DNA of 33,457 nt, taken from positions 1 through 33,457 of the forward strand of contig JAFUCM010000010.1 in the NCBI GenBank assembly GCA_017459675.1, written 5' to 3'. The DNA is from Eubacterium sp. Lineage in GTDB: Bacteria > Bacillota > Clostridia > Lachnospirales > Lachnospiraceae. The first letter of the stretch is position 1; each line of letters starts with the position of its first letter. A model generated the notes under the pieces. The model made no database searches. It saw only the letters and a list, made by a program, of their open reading frames with translations, and was not told where the DNA came from. The translations under genes were made by a program, and so were the position numbers. Shown in pieces: positions 1 through 7,907 of the stretch.

Positions 1-72
1 AGAAACATAGCGATAATCTGTCGCTATATAACCAAATCCAAGATTACTCCAGTCAATATTTTTGTTACTCAT
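1..72 (-). CDS. ilvE: Branched-chain amino acid aminotransferase, N-terminal fragment
   Basis: Only the first 24 codons are in the window; the gene runs off the left edge. They read MSNKNIDWSNLGFGYIATDY..., matching the N-terminus of Firmicute PLP-dependent branched-chain aminotransferases (last step of leucine, isoleucine and valine synthesis). The ATG at 70-72 follows an AAGGGA ribosome binding site, and a good promoter lies about 55 bases upstream. The identification rests on this short but characteristic stretch. Confidence 0.75.
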   Translation of the reverse strand, partial: MSNKNIDWSNLGFGYIATDYRYVS

Positions 73-126
73 AATAAGGTCCCTTTCCATACGATATGGA
101 CATGTTAAAAAAACTCTACATGCGAA

Positions 127-155
127 ATTATACACCCATCGAGTGCGCATTCCAA
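127..155 (-). promoter_or_regulatory. Sigma-A promoter of the aminotransferase gene
   Basis: On the minus strand TTGGAA (150-155) and TATAAT (127-132) are separated by 17 bases. Transcription would start near 120, giving a leader of about 50 bases. No T-box or attenuator structure is visible in that short leader. Confidence 0.7.
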
Positions 156-162
156 CTATTTG

Positions 163-191
163 TTGCAAAAAAATTCATCAAAAGCTACACT
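163..191 (+). promoter_or_regulatory. Candidate promoter of the alanyl-tRNA editing gene
   Basis: TTGCAA (163-168) and TACACT (186-191) are 17 bases apart on the plus strand, about 100 bases before the start codon. The -10 box is imperfect, and an AT-rich TATAAA-like stretch near 210 could serve instead. Confidence 0.4.
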
Positions 192-293
192 ATTTCTCAT
201 GAAAATGTATAAATATACAGCACACGGAAATGAATCTTCACACGCAATGCCTGTTCGGGATCCCGGCGATGTACAAATAGAAATGGAGCATCT

Positions 294-1682
294 ATGAATT
301 TTCAGGAATTATATTATCAGAATCCTTATCAGACTACATTTGAGGCGGAGGTACTGACCTGTACCCCCGGTCCTGATTCCAATACCTACTATCTCACACT
401 CAGTCAGACGCTATTTTATCCGGAAGGCGGCGGCCAGCCCGCTGACAAAGGAACCCTGACAGTTCTGCCTGATTGTCCGGATTCATCTGCACAAGGCCAG
501 CCCGGAAGCTGTCCGGAGGCATCCGCGCAAAACCAGTCCGGCAACAGCCCGAGAACAACTTTACAAAGCCAATCCGTCAGCTGTCCGGAAGCATCTGCAC
601 AAAACCAGTGCAGAAATTGTCGAGAAAACGCTTCTGGAGTTCTGTGCGATAACTGTCCGGACAGATCCACTTCATCAGAACCCCTGTCTGTACTCGATGT
701 GCAGGATTCCGACCGGGGTGTTCTCCATGTCACTGCAAAGCCACTCTCTACCGGCACCCGCGTGCGCGGCGAAATTGACTGGTCCTTCCGGTTTCCGCTG
801 ATGCAGAACCATACTGGCGAGCATATCATTTCCGGTCTGGTACACCGGAAATACGGCTATGAAAATGTCGGATTTCATATGAGTGATGTCATTACACTGG
901 ATCTGTCCGGTCCGCTCACCTGGGATGAGGCAACGGAAATCGAACGGCAGGCCAATGAAGTCGTCTATGCAAATCTCCCGGTTGCTGTCCTCTATCCGGA
1001 TGATGCCGCACTTGAAACGATTGATTACCGCAGTAAAAAAGAGCTGGAAGGCGCGGTCCGTATCATTCACATTGACGATGCCGACGACTGTGCATGCTGC
1101 GGCCTGCATGTGCGGCGCACCGGAGAGGTTGGACTGATCAAGCTGCTCTCTCTGATGAACCACCGCGGCGGCGTCCGGATCACCATGCTCTCCGGCCGGC
1201 AGGCGCTCCGGTATTTCGAGCAGATCCATGATGCGTCAACTGCAGTCGGCCAGCTTCTGTCCGTAAAACCGCATGAGACTCTTGACGCCGTACAGCATCT
1301 GCTGCAGGAATCCCTGAACAAAGACCGCAAGATTGCCGATATCAATCAGCGCTACTTTCAGGCAAAAGCAGACAGCTTCACAGAAAAAAAAGACCTGATT
1401 CTCTGTTTCGAAGAACAGATGAACCAGGTCGAGCTGCGCAAGTTCTGTGACCTTCTGGTCAAATCCGGCAAAAGTACCATCTGTGCTGTCCTTACAGAGA
1501 CAGAACCGGATACGTGGCAGTACTGCATCGGCAGCACAGAAGTCGATCTGCGCGCCGCAGTAAAGGTTTTGAATGAACAGCTGAATGGCCGCGGCGGCGG
1601 AAAGCCCGTCATGGTACAGGGAACGTTCCACGCCGACGCTGATGCAATTGAAACGGCACTCAGACAATTTTGCTGCAACTGA
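294..1682 (+). CDS. Alanyl-tRNA editing protein (AlaX-L-like, with DHHA1 domain)
   Basis: Free-standing homologue of the AlaRS editing domain, expected to hydrolyse mischarged Ser- or Gly-tRNA(Ala) in the cytoplasm. The zinc-site signatures are visible: HTGEH near residues 174-178 and CACCGLH near 266-272. The N-terminus has FYPEGGGQPAD, typical of this fold, and the glycine-rich end (NGRGGGKPVMVQG) is a DHHA1 signature. At 462 aa it is longer than usual, because about 72 residues (61-132) made of 12-residue cysteine-containing repeats are inserted between the GTL and VLDV strands of the N-terminal barrel. GGAG lies 6 bases before the ATG. It converges with sir2, and a hairpin separates the two. 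Confidence 0.88.
   Translation: MNFQELYYQNPYQTTFEAEVLTCTPGPDSNTYYLTLSQTLFYPEGGGQPADKGTLTVLPDCPDSSAQGQPGSCPEASAQNQSGNSPRTTLQSQSVSCPEASAQNQCRNCRENASGVLCDNCPDRSTSSEPLSVLDVQDSDRGVLHVTAKPLSTGTRVRGEIDWSFRFPLMQNHTGEHIISGLVHRKYGYENVGFHMSDVITLDLSGPLTWDEATEIERQANEVVYANLPVAVLYPDDAALETIDYRSKKELEGAVRIIHIDDADDCACCGLHVRRTGEVGLIKLLSLMNHRGGVRITMLSGRQALRYFEQIHDASTAVGQLLSVKPHETLDAVQHLLQESLNKDRKIADINQRYFQAKADSFTEKKDLILCFEEQMNQVELRKFCDLLVKSGKSTICAVLTETEPDTWQYCIGSTEVDLRAAVKVLNEQLNGRGGGKPVMVQGTFHADADAIETALRQFCCN
474..689 (+). repeat. Six-unit 36-bp in-frame tandem repeat inside the tRNA-editing gene
   Basis: Units begin at 474, 510, 546, 582, 618 and 654, exactly 36 bases apart. The best-conserved units read TGTCCGGAnGCATCnGC followed by RCAAAACCAGT. 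Each encodes 12 residues on the pattern C-P-E-A-S-A-Q-N-Q-S-G-N, with cysteine first in five of six units. Units 3 and 5 have diverged most. There are no spacers, so this is a coding minisatellite and not a CRISPR array. Confidence 0.85.
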
Positions 1683-1692
1683 ATTCAGGACT

Positions 1693-1740
1693 AAAAAACA
1701 CCGGCCTGCAGGATTTTCATCCTGTAAGTCGGTGTTCTTT
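1693..1740 (+). terminator. Bidirectional terminator between convergent editing and sir2 genes
   Basis: ACACCG (1698-1703) pairs with CGGTGT (1730-1735) and an inner CAGGAT (1709-1714) pairs with ATCCTG (719-724 of the same kilobase, i.e. 1719-1724). T-rich sequence follows on the plus side and an A6 run precedes, which would give a U-tract for sir2 transcripts on the minus strand. Confidence 0.7.
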
Positions 1741-1818
1741 CATACCTTTCATGAGATTCACCGCATGAAGCGGGAGCAGCAGATATCATCTTCCCCAACC
1801 ATGATCACAAGATCCGGG

Positions 1819-2790
1819 TCAGCCGTGATAGATTCCCCCGTTCAGTTCTGTCAGAATATCCGCAATATCCGCGTTGATGCAGATCGCCTTATCTCTGATT
1901 GCATCCGGTGCGAATGCCTCCTGCAGATTCAGACTCGCATAGACGGCATCCGGCCATTCTTCTGTCATCTGCCAGAACCGGTATTTAATGATACCCGGAG
2001 TGTTAAATCCTGTTCCCATCTCCAGAAACAGCGTATGCTGATCTCTGTGGTCACCCAGGAATTCCGCATAGCGGCTGGCAGCTGTATGCCATCCATCATC
2101 TTCCACAAAGGTATCATCCGTGCGGAGATTCATTCCCATCGGCTCGCCGCAGACCGGACAGTGCGGCACCAGGTCTTTGGGCACCGTCATTTTGATCTGG
2201 CTGAAGTCGGTCTCACCGTTCTCCTTCTCGGGAACCAGCAACTCTCCATGCTCTCCGATAAAAAAACCCTGCGCATGCAGCATCTTGACAACTTTTTCTT
2301 TATTGTCGTAAGTGCGCTGATGACACGGTTTGCTGCACTGCCACAGACCGTAATCACCCTGTGTATAGAAGAGGCGCAGTTTATTGAATCCCGCCTTCTG
2401 GAACTGATGATCCACGTTTGTTGTGATCACAAAATAATCTTTCTTCCGGATCAGCGAAAAAAGATCCGTATAGACTGGCTTTGGCGCAGGCATATACCGG
2501 TTGATGTAAATGTTTCTGCTCCAGAACGCCCACATTTCCTCCAGAGACGGATACGGATAAAATCCGCCGGAATACATGTCATCAAACTGATATTTCTCCG
2601 AAAAATCCCCGAAATATCTTCGGAAGCGCTCACCGTTATAAATAAATCCTGCTGCAGTTGACAGGCCGGCGCCCGCGCCGATCACGATGGCGTCTGCACC
2701 GTTAATCTCATCCTGCAGCCTGCGAATCAGTTCTTCTTTTTTTTCCTCATGATTCAGTTTCCTATCTTTCGTATCTGACACGAAAGTCAT
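1819..2790 (-). CDS. SirTM-type (class M) sirtuin, probable protein ADP-ribosyltransferase
   Basis: NAD-dependent Sir2-fold enzyme of the macrodomain-linked class. Numbered from the preferred start: the NAD-binding GAGAG with S44 at 38-44, TTNVDHQF at 123-130, a zinc site C152/C156/C211/C214, and QGD at 144-146 where deacetylating sirtuins have histidine. Gln at this position is what was described for bacterial SirTM enzymes, which ADP-ribosylate proteins and do not deacylate them. The ATG at 2790 is preferred over the upstream 2844 start because GGAGAGGAG precedes it. It lies 3' of the macrodomain gene, as in other SirTM operons, but the lipoylation partners GcvH-L and LplA2 are not in this window. 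Because of the element, it now sits downstream of the recombinase and the macrodomain C-terminal fragment. Confidence 0.85.
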   Translation of the reverse strand: MTFVSDTKDRKLNHEEKKEELIRRLQDEINGADAIVIGAGAGLSTAAGFIYNGERFRRYFGDFSEKYQFDDMYSGGFYPYPSLEEMWAFWSRNIYINRYMPAPKPVYTDLFSLIRKKDYFVITTNVDHQFQKAGFNKLRLFYTQGDYGLWQCSKPCHQRTYDNKEKVVKMLHAQGFFIGEHGELLVPEKENGETDFSQIKMTVPKDLVPHCPVCGEPMGMNLRTDDTFVEDDGWHTAASRYAEFLGDHRDQHTLFLEMGTGFNTPGIIKYRFWQMTEEWPDAVYASLNLQEAFAPDAIRDKAICINADIADILTELNGGIYHG

Positions 2791-2833
2791 CTCCTCTCCA
2801 CTTTGTACTGTTTTTGTCCCACACATTCCGAAA

Positions 2834-3355
2834 TCAGTCATCACAGCCGATCAATTCTTCGTAATAGATCCTGTCCTCATCTTTAAAGACGTTGAAGATC
2901 ACATGGTCTACCTTGCCGGGATTATCCTGCTGCCATTGTTCAACCCGATTGACTGCGATCTCTGCCGCCCTTTGATTTGGAAAGCGGAATACACCTGTGG
3001 AGATACAGCAGAATGCGACACTCTTCAGACCATGTTCCGCACACAGATCCAGTGTTCTGCTGTAGCAGTCACCCAGCTGCTTCTCCAGCTCCGGCGTCAG
3101 CCGTTCGTAGACAATCGGCCCCACAATATGAATGACTTTCTTCGCCGGCAGATTATAGGCGTCTGTCAGCATCGGAACAGCGGTGGGCTGCTCATAGTTT
3201 TTCCCGTACTGAATCCGCTTCTGCTGCATCTTCCTGCTGCACTCCGCACGCAGCTGTATCCCTGCATAGGTATGAATACAGTTTGCGACACTCCTCTGAA
3301 TCACACATTTCTTCCGTCCCTTCGGAAATGCCTGTGAATTCACCATCTGATTCAT
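2834..3355 (-). pseudogene. C-terminal half of a split zinc-type macrodomain ADP-ribose hydrolase gene
   Basis: Host residues begin at 3283 (N-C-I-H-T-Y-A-G-I-Q-L-R) and run to the stop at 2834, 149 residues. They include ISTGVFRFP, the phosphate-binding loop, and the typical C-terminal VIFNVFKDED strand. The first 24 residues of the open frame (from 3355) are element DNA read in a different frame from the recombinase and have no macrodomain character. No convincing ribosome binding site precedes 3355. The fragment lacks the zinc and catalytic-loop half of the domain and is unlikely to be active alone. It overlaps the recombinase 3' end and ends just before sir2. Confidence 0.9.
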
Positions 3356-5114
3356 TTTTCAGAGTGCCGCTGCATCCGAAAAAATAGTCTTCTTCATCGG
3401 AATAATCTTCTCCTACACAGCCCTTGATGTAGATATGGCAGATCTCTTCCTTCCCGTCTCTTGTCACGTAAACCCGTTCGATCACCGTACTGATCAGATT
3501 AATGATCTCTGCCGGTTCAGCATCTTTTACAAGCTCACTGAAGGACAGCAGCGTATTCCGGATTTCCTCATAATTACGAAGGTGGCTCTGCTGATCTTCC
3601 AGATCCCGTTCAAGACTGGAGAGAAGCTTGCGCTTTTCGGCGATCTCTTCCGCCATCTCGTTAATATCCGCTTCCAGATAGGACCAGGTAGCTTCCGTTG
3701 CGCTGCGCAACGCCTTGACCTGTGCCCTCGTGTCCCGATCCAGCCTGTCGATCTCTTTCTGGAGCGTCAGGATATCCTGCTGCGTCTTATCGCTCTTTAC
3801 AGCCTGGTCGATCTGACGCTGGATATTCTGCAGATAATAGTTCTGCTCCTCGTCGGATAGAGACGACAGCTTCTCTACAATGTACTCGTCCATCTCCACG
3901 CCGTGGACAGCCTGATAATTACACGGACCTTTTCGCACCGCGTTGGGGCAGGCATACTTAAACCGTGGTTTTCCGTGGGTGAAGCGATTGCTCTCCGGAA
4001 TGACATTCAGCCTGCGGTGGCACTTCGGGCAATACATCAGGCCGGCAAGGAGTGCATTGGTCGCCCGGTGCGGACGGTTGTAGCGATCCGCGATATCCTC
4101 CTTCAGGGACTGCGCCTGCACCCAGTCCTTCCCATCAATAAAACCTTCATGACGCCCTATGGCAATAATCCATTCATCAATGTCCTTCTCCCGGATCGTC
4201 CTGGAAAATTCAGGGCGGAGAAACGTAGAATCATCACTTTCCTCCCGCATCTGTCGCGTACGGTTGTACACGGAAATACCGTGATTACCATTGAAATCAA
4301 CTTCCTCTCCGTACACGTTCCCTTCGTTTTCGACGAAATACCGGTACGCCTCCTGATCTGCTCTGCAGTAAACCGGATTGGTAACAATATCCCGCACCGC
4401 ACGCATGGAGAAATCCATGCCGGTCTTCGTTTTCAGTCCTTCCTCGTTCAGGCGGTTTGCCGCGGCATTATAGCTGCGCGTCTCAAGGAACACACGGAAG
4501 ACTCGTTGAATCAGCTTCTTCTCCTCCGGTATCGTAATCAGATAGGCGTAGCCGTTTTTCCTGTTGCCACTTCCATACTTCGAGCGGTCTACTGTAAAAC
4601 CTGTTGGCGGAATCCCACCCATCCATCGGCCATCCTTCGCCAACTCGATCAGGTTGTCGGTGATCCTTTCCTTGATAATGTCCCGCTCAAACTCTGCGAT
4701 GATCCCCAGCATCTGGATCATCATCTTGGAATTACTGTCCTGTGTATTCAGGTTATTGGAGCTGATCAGGAGGGCGACACCATGCTTGTTCAGATAGTCG
4801 ATCATCGCTGTCAGATCGGACATTTTCCGGCTGATACGATCCAGTTTGTAGCAGACGATCGCACGGATCCGGTTCTGTTCCACATCCCGAATCATACGTT
4901 GGAAATCGGGTCTGTCTGCATAGAAGCCGCTTTTGCCTTCGTCCTCATAGATACGAAACTCATAATCCGCAGGCAGTTGAAGATGAAGTCTCGCGTACTC
5001 CTTGCAATATTCTTCCTGATTGGCAATCGAATCGCCTTTATGGGTGATCTTGGATTTTCTGGCATAGATCACAACAGCCCGGTCATCCTGCTTTGCATGA
5101 TCTTTCTTCTTCAA
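3192..5114 (-). CDS. Large serine recombinase (integrase/excisionase of the element)
   Basis: Catalyses integration and excision of the circular element. From the N-terminus: a resolvase catalytic domain with YARKS (nucleophile S21), DEGKSG and YKLDRISR arginine motifs; the recombinase domain (GIPPTGF onwards); a zinc ribbon starting MYCPKC; then a coiled coil. The start chosen is TTG at 5114, because GGAGGTGA lies 7 bases upstream and the promoter at 5150 leaves no room for the ATG at 5147. This gives 640 aa. The last 29 codons (after K611) lie beyond the crossover point at 3282-3283 and are host DNA read out of the macrodomain frame, so the circular form must encode a different C-terminus. 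Confidence 0.9.
   Translation of the reverse strand: MKKKDHAKQDDRAVVIYARKSKITHKGDSIANQEEYCKEYARLHLQLPADYEFRIYEDEGKSGFYADRPDFQRMIRDVEQNRIRAIVCYKLDRISRKMSDLTAMIDYLNKHGVALLISSNNLNTQDSNSKMMIQMLGIIAEFERDIIKERITDNLIELAKDGRWMGGIPPTGFTVDRSKYGSGNRKNGYAYLITIPEEKKLIQRVFRVFLETRSYNAAANRLNEEGLKTKTGMDFSMRAVRDIVTNPVYCRADQEAYRYFVENEGNVYGEEVDFNGNHGISVYNRTRQMREESDDSTFLRPEFSRTIREKDIDEWIIAIGRHEGFIDGKDWVQAQSLKEDIADRYNRPHRATNALLAGLMYCPKCHRRLNVIPESNRFTHGKPRFKYACPNAVRKGPCNYQAVHGVEMDEYIVEKLSSLSDEEQNYYLQNIQRQIDQAVKSDKTQQDILTLQKEIDRLDRDTRAQVKALRSATEATWSYLEADINEMAEEIAEKRKLLSSLERDLEDQQSHLRNYEEIRNTLLSFSELVKDAEPAEIINLISTVIERVYVTRDGKEEICHIYIKGCVGEDYSDEEDYFFGCSGTLKNESDGEFTGISEGTEEMCDSEECRKLYSYLCRDTAACGVQQEDAAEADSVREKL
3260..3300 (-). 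other. Attachment junction at the C-terminal macrodomain side
   Basis: On the minus strand the element end reads GGAGTGTCGCA, then AA (3283-3282), then host CTGTATTCATACC. The matching junction at 18873-18874 shares the AA. The element half-site GTGTCGC is the exact reverse complement of GCGACAC at the other end, as expected of a serine-recombinase attP. Confidence 0.8.
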
Positions 5115-5149
5115 ATAATCACCTCCATATTTCTCATCTACACACATGC

Positions 5150-5158
5150 ATTATAACA
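5150..5158 (-). promoter_or_regulatory. Extended -10 promoter of the recombinase gene
   Basis: TGTTATAAT (minus strand, 5158-5150) is a perfect extended -10 element. Upstream sequence is the U-tract of the preceding terminator, and no -35 box is recognisable. A start near 5143 gives a leader of about 29 bases ending at the TTG start with its GGAGGTGA. In the integrated state this promoter reads on into the macrodomain fragment and sir2. Confidence 0.65.
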
Positions 5159-5215
5159 TAAAAAAGAAAAAGAGCCAGAGGGAATCGGGCTTTCACACCT
5201 CGTTTCTCTCTGGCT
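5159..5215 (-). terminator. Terminator of the primase-helicase-mob operon
   Basis: AGCCAGAG (5173-5180) pairs with CTCTGGCT (5208-5215). On the minus strand the stem is followed by a long T-rich run (5159-5172). It lies between the 59-residue gene and the recombinase promoter, so it separates the two transcription units. Confidence 0.8.
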
Positions 5216-5254
5216 TTCCCCACTTACGGTATAAGCTACAGCAGATATACGGCT

Positions 5255-5434
5255 TTACGCCGCCTTCAACTCCTCCAGCAAATCGATCTGTCGAAGGGCA
5301 GTGACCTCCTGTTTCCGGATATATTTCTCCGCAAGTTTGATCCGGCTGTCCTGAAATTCCCTCATGATTTGCTTGCGGTTATCCCCGAAGTGGATCACAC
5401 ATTTCATATCTTTGTAGCGGTTATCTTCCGTCAT
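5255..5434 (-). CDS. Small conserved-looking protein downstream of the relaxase (59 aa)
   Basis: A 59-codon frame starts MTEDNRYKDMKCVIHFGD and ends EELKAA. GGGAGGTGAT precedes its ATG, and the start lies 6 bases after the relaxase stop, so it is probably translated with it. The product is charged, has no membrane segment, and looks helical with a possible short coiled coil (residues 30-57). I do not recognise a named family; an accessory role in mobilization is a guess from position. Confidence 0.65.
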   Translation of the reverse strand: MTEDNRYKDMKCVIHFGDNRKQIMREFQDSRIKLAEKYIRKQEVTALRQIDLLEELKAA

Positions 5435-5440
5435 ACACTA

Positions 5441-6424
5441 TCACCTCCCGGGGACTCGCTCGCGTTGTCTTGAGGATGTCCTCGGCGCTGCATAAACCGC
5501 CAGCACTTCCGGCGGAATCCTATCCAAAACAGCCACTGCTTTTTCATAATCACGCTGGAGCTGAAGTTCCGACATCTTCTTTAAGACACTCTGCTGCCTG
5601 CTCTGCTTCAGTTCTGCAGAGAGAGCTTCATTTTTCCGAACAAGCGCGCCGTTTTCCCTCTTCAGATCCGTAAAAGCTGCACGGTACTTCTTCATCTGCG
5701 TGTCCATTTTTTCGACACCCGGAATATATTTATCCAAGAATGCACAGATGTCTTTCGCTTTGCTTTTTGCATTGAACACATTCACGTCGTGAAGCATAGT
5801 CTCAAGCTTTTCACGCTGTTTGTTCAGGCGCGTCATTTCCTTAAATACTCTCGGCGGGATGTGATCCCTGCCGGTCTCACTGGCACTTATTCCACGCTCC
5901 AGATCCGGATATTTCCCCACCATATGCTCCCAGAACGCATCCTGCCACTGCGTCAGTTTCTTTTTATTGCCGATGATTTCTTTTGCGCAGAGCCTGCCGT
6001 CCTCCGTCAGCGGGACAAAAGAAAGGTGCATATGAGGCGTTTTCTCGTCCATATGCACCACAGCGGAAATGATCGTATCCGGATTCTGTTTTTCTTTGAT
6101 AAAGTCGAGCGCTGTCTGAAAGAACGCCCGGATCTCGCTTCGTTTCTTCCCCTGAAAGAACTCCGGACTCGCGGTCACAAGCGTCTCTACAAGTCTTACA
6201 CTGTCCGAGCGCGTCCGGCAGCCGGCTTCGGCAATCTGCCTTTCCGCCTCCGCACGGTATCTTCCCTTTGGTTCGATCAAATGAAAATTGTGCTGTGTTC
6301 GGCTGGTATCCACATCGGGATTGCTCGCATATTTCTCTTTTGTTCGTTCATTATGGGCTTCGATTCCGCTGATCTCCGGCCCCTTATATTTTGCAAATCG
6401 CATGATTGCGTATTGTGCTGCCAT
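5441..6424 (-). CDS. MobV-family relaxase (Pre/Mob type)
   Basis: Nicks oriT and leads the transferred strand during mobilization by a conjugative helper. All MobV motifs are visible: motif I IEAHNER with H24 (the position of the catalytic histidine in pMV158 MobM), motif II NPDVDTSR...HNF at 35-47, and motif III HMDEKTPHMH at 124-133, the metal-binding histidines. The C-terminal third is a coiled coil. GGAGG lies 8 bases before the ATG. At 327 aa it is slightly shorter than many MobV proteins. The gene is last but one in the primase-helicase operon. The matching oriT is about 5.5 kb away near 11950. Confidence 0.92.
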   Translation of the reverse strand: MAAQYAIMRFAKYKGPEISGIEAHNERTKEKYASNPDVDTSRTQHNFHLIEPKGRYRAEAERQIAEAGCRTRSDSVRLVETLVTASPEFFQGKKRSEIRAFFQTALDFIKEKQNPDTIISAVVHMDEKTPHMHLSFVPLTEDGRLCAKEIIGNKKKLTQWQDAFWEHMVGKYPDLERGISASETGRDHIPPRVFKEMTRLNKQREKLETMLHDVNVFNAKSKAKDICAFLDKYIPGVEKMDTQMKKYRAAFTDLKRENGALVRKNEALSAELKQSRQQSVLKKMSELQLQRDYEKAVAVLDRIPPEVLAVYAAPRTSSRQRERVPGR

Positions 6425-6470
6425 AATATTCCTCCGTATAAAATAATGTTATAAAAGTTTCCGATTCCCT

Positions 6471-6570
6471 GTGTGCGTACGTACATGCGTACACAGAAGG
6501 CAGGTACATGGAACGAATGAACGGCACGTTCTTCCATTCCCGGATCTGTACGCTTGTACGCACGTACGCA
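6471..6570. repeat. CGTAC-rich inverted repeats upstream of the relaxase gene
   Basis: The left block at 6471-6496 (core GCGTACGTACATGCGTACAC) and the right block at 6546-6570 are approximate inverted copies, each with several CGTAC/GTACG words. Between them GAACG-GCA-CGTTC forms a small hairpin. This 160-base gap between helicase and relaxase genes could be a replication origin for the helicase/primase or a binding site that regulates mob. The sequence does not resemble a MobV nick site. Confidence 0.6.
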
Positions 6571-6584
6571 ATGATCAGGTCTTC

Positions 6585-7907
6585 TTATAAAAACGGATTG
6601 TCATGATCGATGACCTCCACGCCCCGGTAGCCCCGGCAGCGTTTTCCTTTGCCGATATAGATGTTGTTTTCCGGGATCATGTGATAGCTCTCGGCGTATT
6701 GTGCCAGATGATTGGCAAAGCTCTTCTGGGAGAGCACGATCTCTGCGTTATCATCGCACCATTCCCGGTAAGCCTCATACAGCCCTTTGGTGCTTGCCGT
6801 ACTGTCTTTCTGAAACGTCAGATATCCGTCAGAAGCAAGAAAATCAATGATGTTGTTGGCATTTTTAACCGCCGTCGAGATATTCTCTTTTGCCCGGGCA
6901 CTGATGGTGAAGCGGTAATGATTGGCAATCAGTCGTTTCAGACCTTCCAGACACCACAGGAGAATTCCTTCCCTCTCGGCAATTATCTTTTCGACAAGAA
7001 ACGGATCGTCCACCCTGTCTATAGGCTTGTCTTTGGTGGTGAGAACAATCTGCCGCCGGTAGAACCCGTCTGACCGGTCATGCAATGCCGTGAGTGCGCC
7101 GTTCCCAAAACACAGAAATCGGACATAGAGAAGGCTCTGGTAACTCTGAATCCCCTTCCGCTCTACGTCCATCTTGCATTCGGATGTGACGATGGATTTG
7201 ATATAGTTGGTCTTCGGCAGTGCACTCATATCCATGTCGTCATCGACCATGAGCAACCGGTTCTCCAGATCCGCGCGACTGAACCGATTCGTTTCGATTT
7301 TCTGGATGCTGGTCATATTCATGTTAATGCCGAGCATCGAACGCATCACCAGACCGATCCGGGATTTCCCCTCACCGCCCTTGCCGATCAGCATCAGCAT
7401 CTTCTGTGCCTTCGTGCTGGGAATCAGGCAATAACCGAGATATTCCTGCAGTGTAGGAATGTCTTCTTCCTGCAGCAGCTCCGACAGAAACGACAGCCAC
7501 ACCTCCGGCGCGTTTGCCGCCGGATTGTACGCGACATCCAGACGGTTGCGGCAATACTCCTTTTCTTCCGTGAAATGACCATCCAGATACCAGGTACCGT
7601 TGGCCAGATGGATCCGGTCATAGTGAAGCGGGATTTCCTCTGAATAAGCCATCAGCCTGATCGCCTTCAGAAGCTCTTCCACCTTATGCGCCGTCCGCGT
7701 TTCCACCCACTCGCTGATCTCATCGAATATCGCCTGTTTCAGGACGCCCTCATCCGCCACAAGTCCTTCTACCGTAAAAAAAGACCCATGAATACACTTC
7801 ATGGGATGATCCTTTAGAAACTTGCTGCAGAATATCAGTTCATTGATTTTTCTCTCTTCCGTGATCCAAACCGGCGCGTCAGCCGGCAGCAGATTCCTCT
7901 TTTGCAT
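6585..7907 (-). CDS. P4-family phage/plasmid helicase (SF3 type)
   Basis: Likely replicative helicase of the excised element. It contains a D5/P4 N-terminal region, an SF3 helicase core with Walker A GKGGEGKS at 175-182 and Walker B LLMVDDDMD at 218-226, and a C-terminal segment with winged-helix-like character. Length (440 aa) suits the helicase part of P4 alpha-type proteins without the primase domain. Primase zinc-finger function is supplied by the upstream gene, which it overlaps by 29 bases. AGGAGG precedes the ATG. Autonomous replication of such elements is inferred from other mobile elements with this gene pair. Confidence 0.88.
   Translation of the reverse strand: MQKRNLLPADAPVWITEERKINELIFCSKFLKDHPMKCIHGSFFTVEGLVADEGVLKQAIFDEISEWVETRTAHKVEELLKAIRLMAYSEEIPLHYDRIHLANGTWYLDGHFTEEKEYCRNRLDVAYNPAANAPEVWLSFLSELLQEEDIPTLQEYLGYCLIPSTKAQKMLMLIGKGGEGKSRIGLVMRSMLGINMNMTSIQKIETNRFSRADLENRLLMVDDDMDMSALPKTNYIKSIVTSECKMDVERKGIQSYQSLLYVRFLCFGNGALTALHDRSDGFYRRQIVLTTKDKPIDRVDDPFLVEKIIAEREGILLWCLEGLKRLIANHYRFTISARAKENISTAVKNANNIIDFLASDGYLTFQKDSTASTKGLYEAYREWCDDNAEIVLSQKSFANHLAQYAESYHMIPENNIYIGKGKRCRGYRGVEVIDHDNPFL

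Noticed and set aside
474-689. Regular 36-bp repeats as a CRISPR array
   Set aside because: Units are contiguous without spacers and keep the reading frame of the tRNA-editing protein.
1585-2661. Plus-strand 358-codon frame opposite sir2
   Set aside because: No ribosome binding site or family resemblance; mirror of the sirtuin gene.
3903-5156. Plus-strand 417-codon frame opposite the recombinase
   Set aside because: Shadow of the recombinase gene, which has clear catalytic motifs.
6471-6570. The CGTAC inverted repeats as oriT
   Set aside because: They lie beside mob but lack the TAGTGTG/TTA nick pattern found at 11951-11960.
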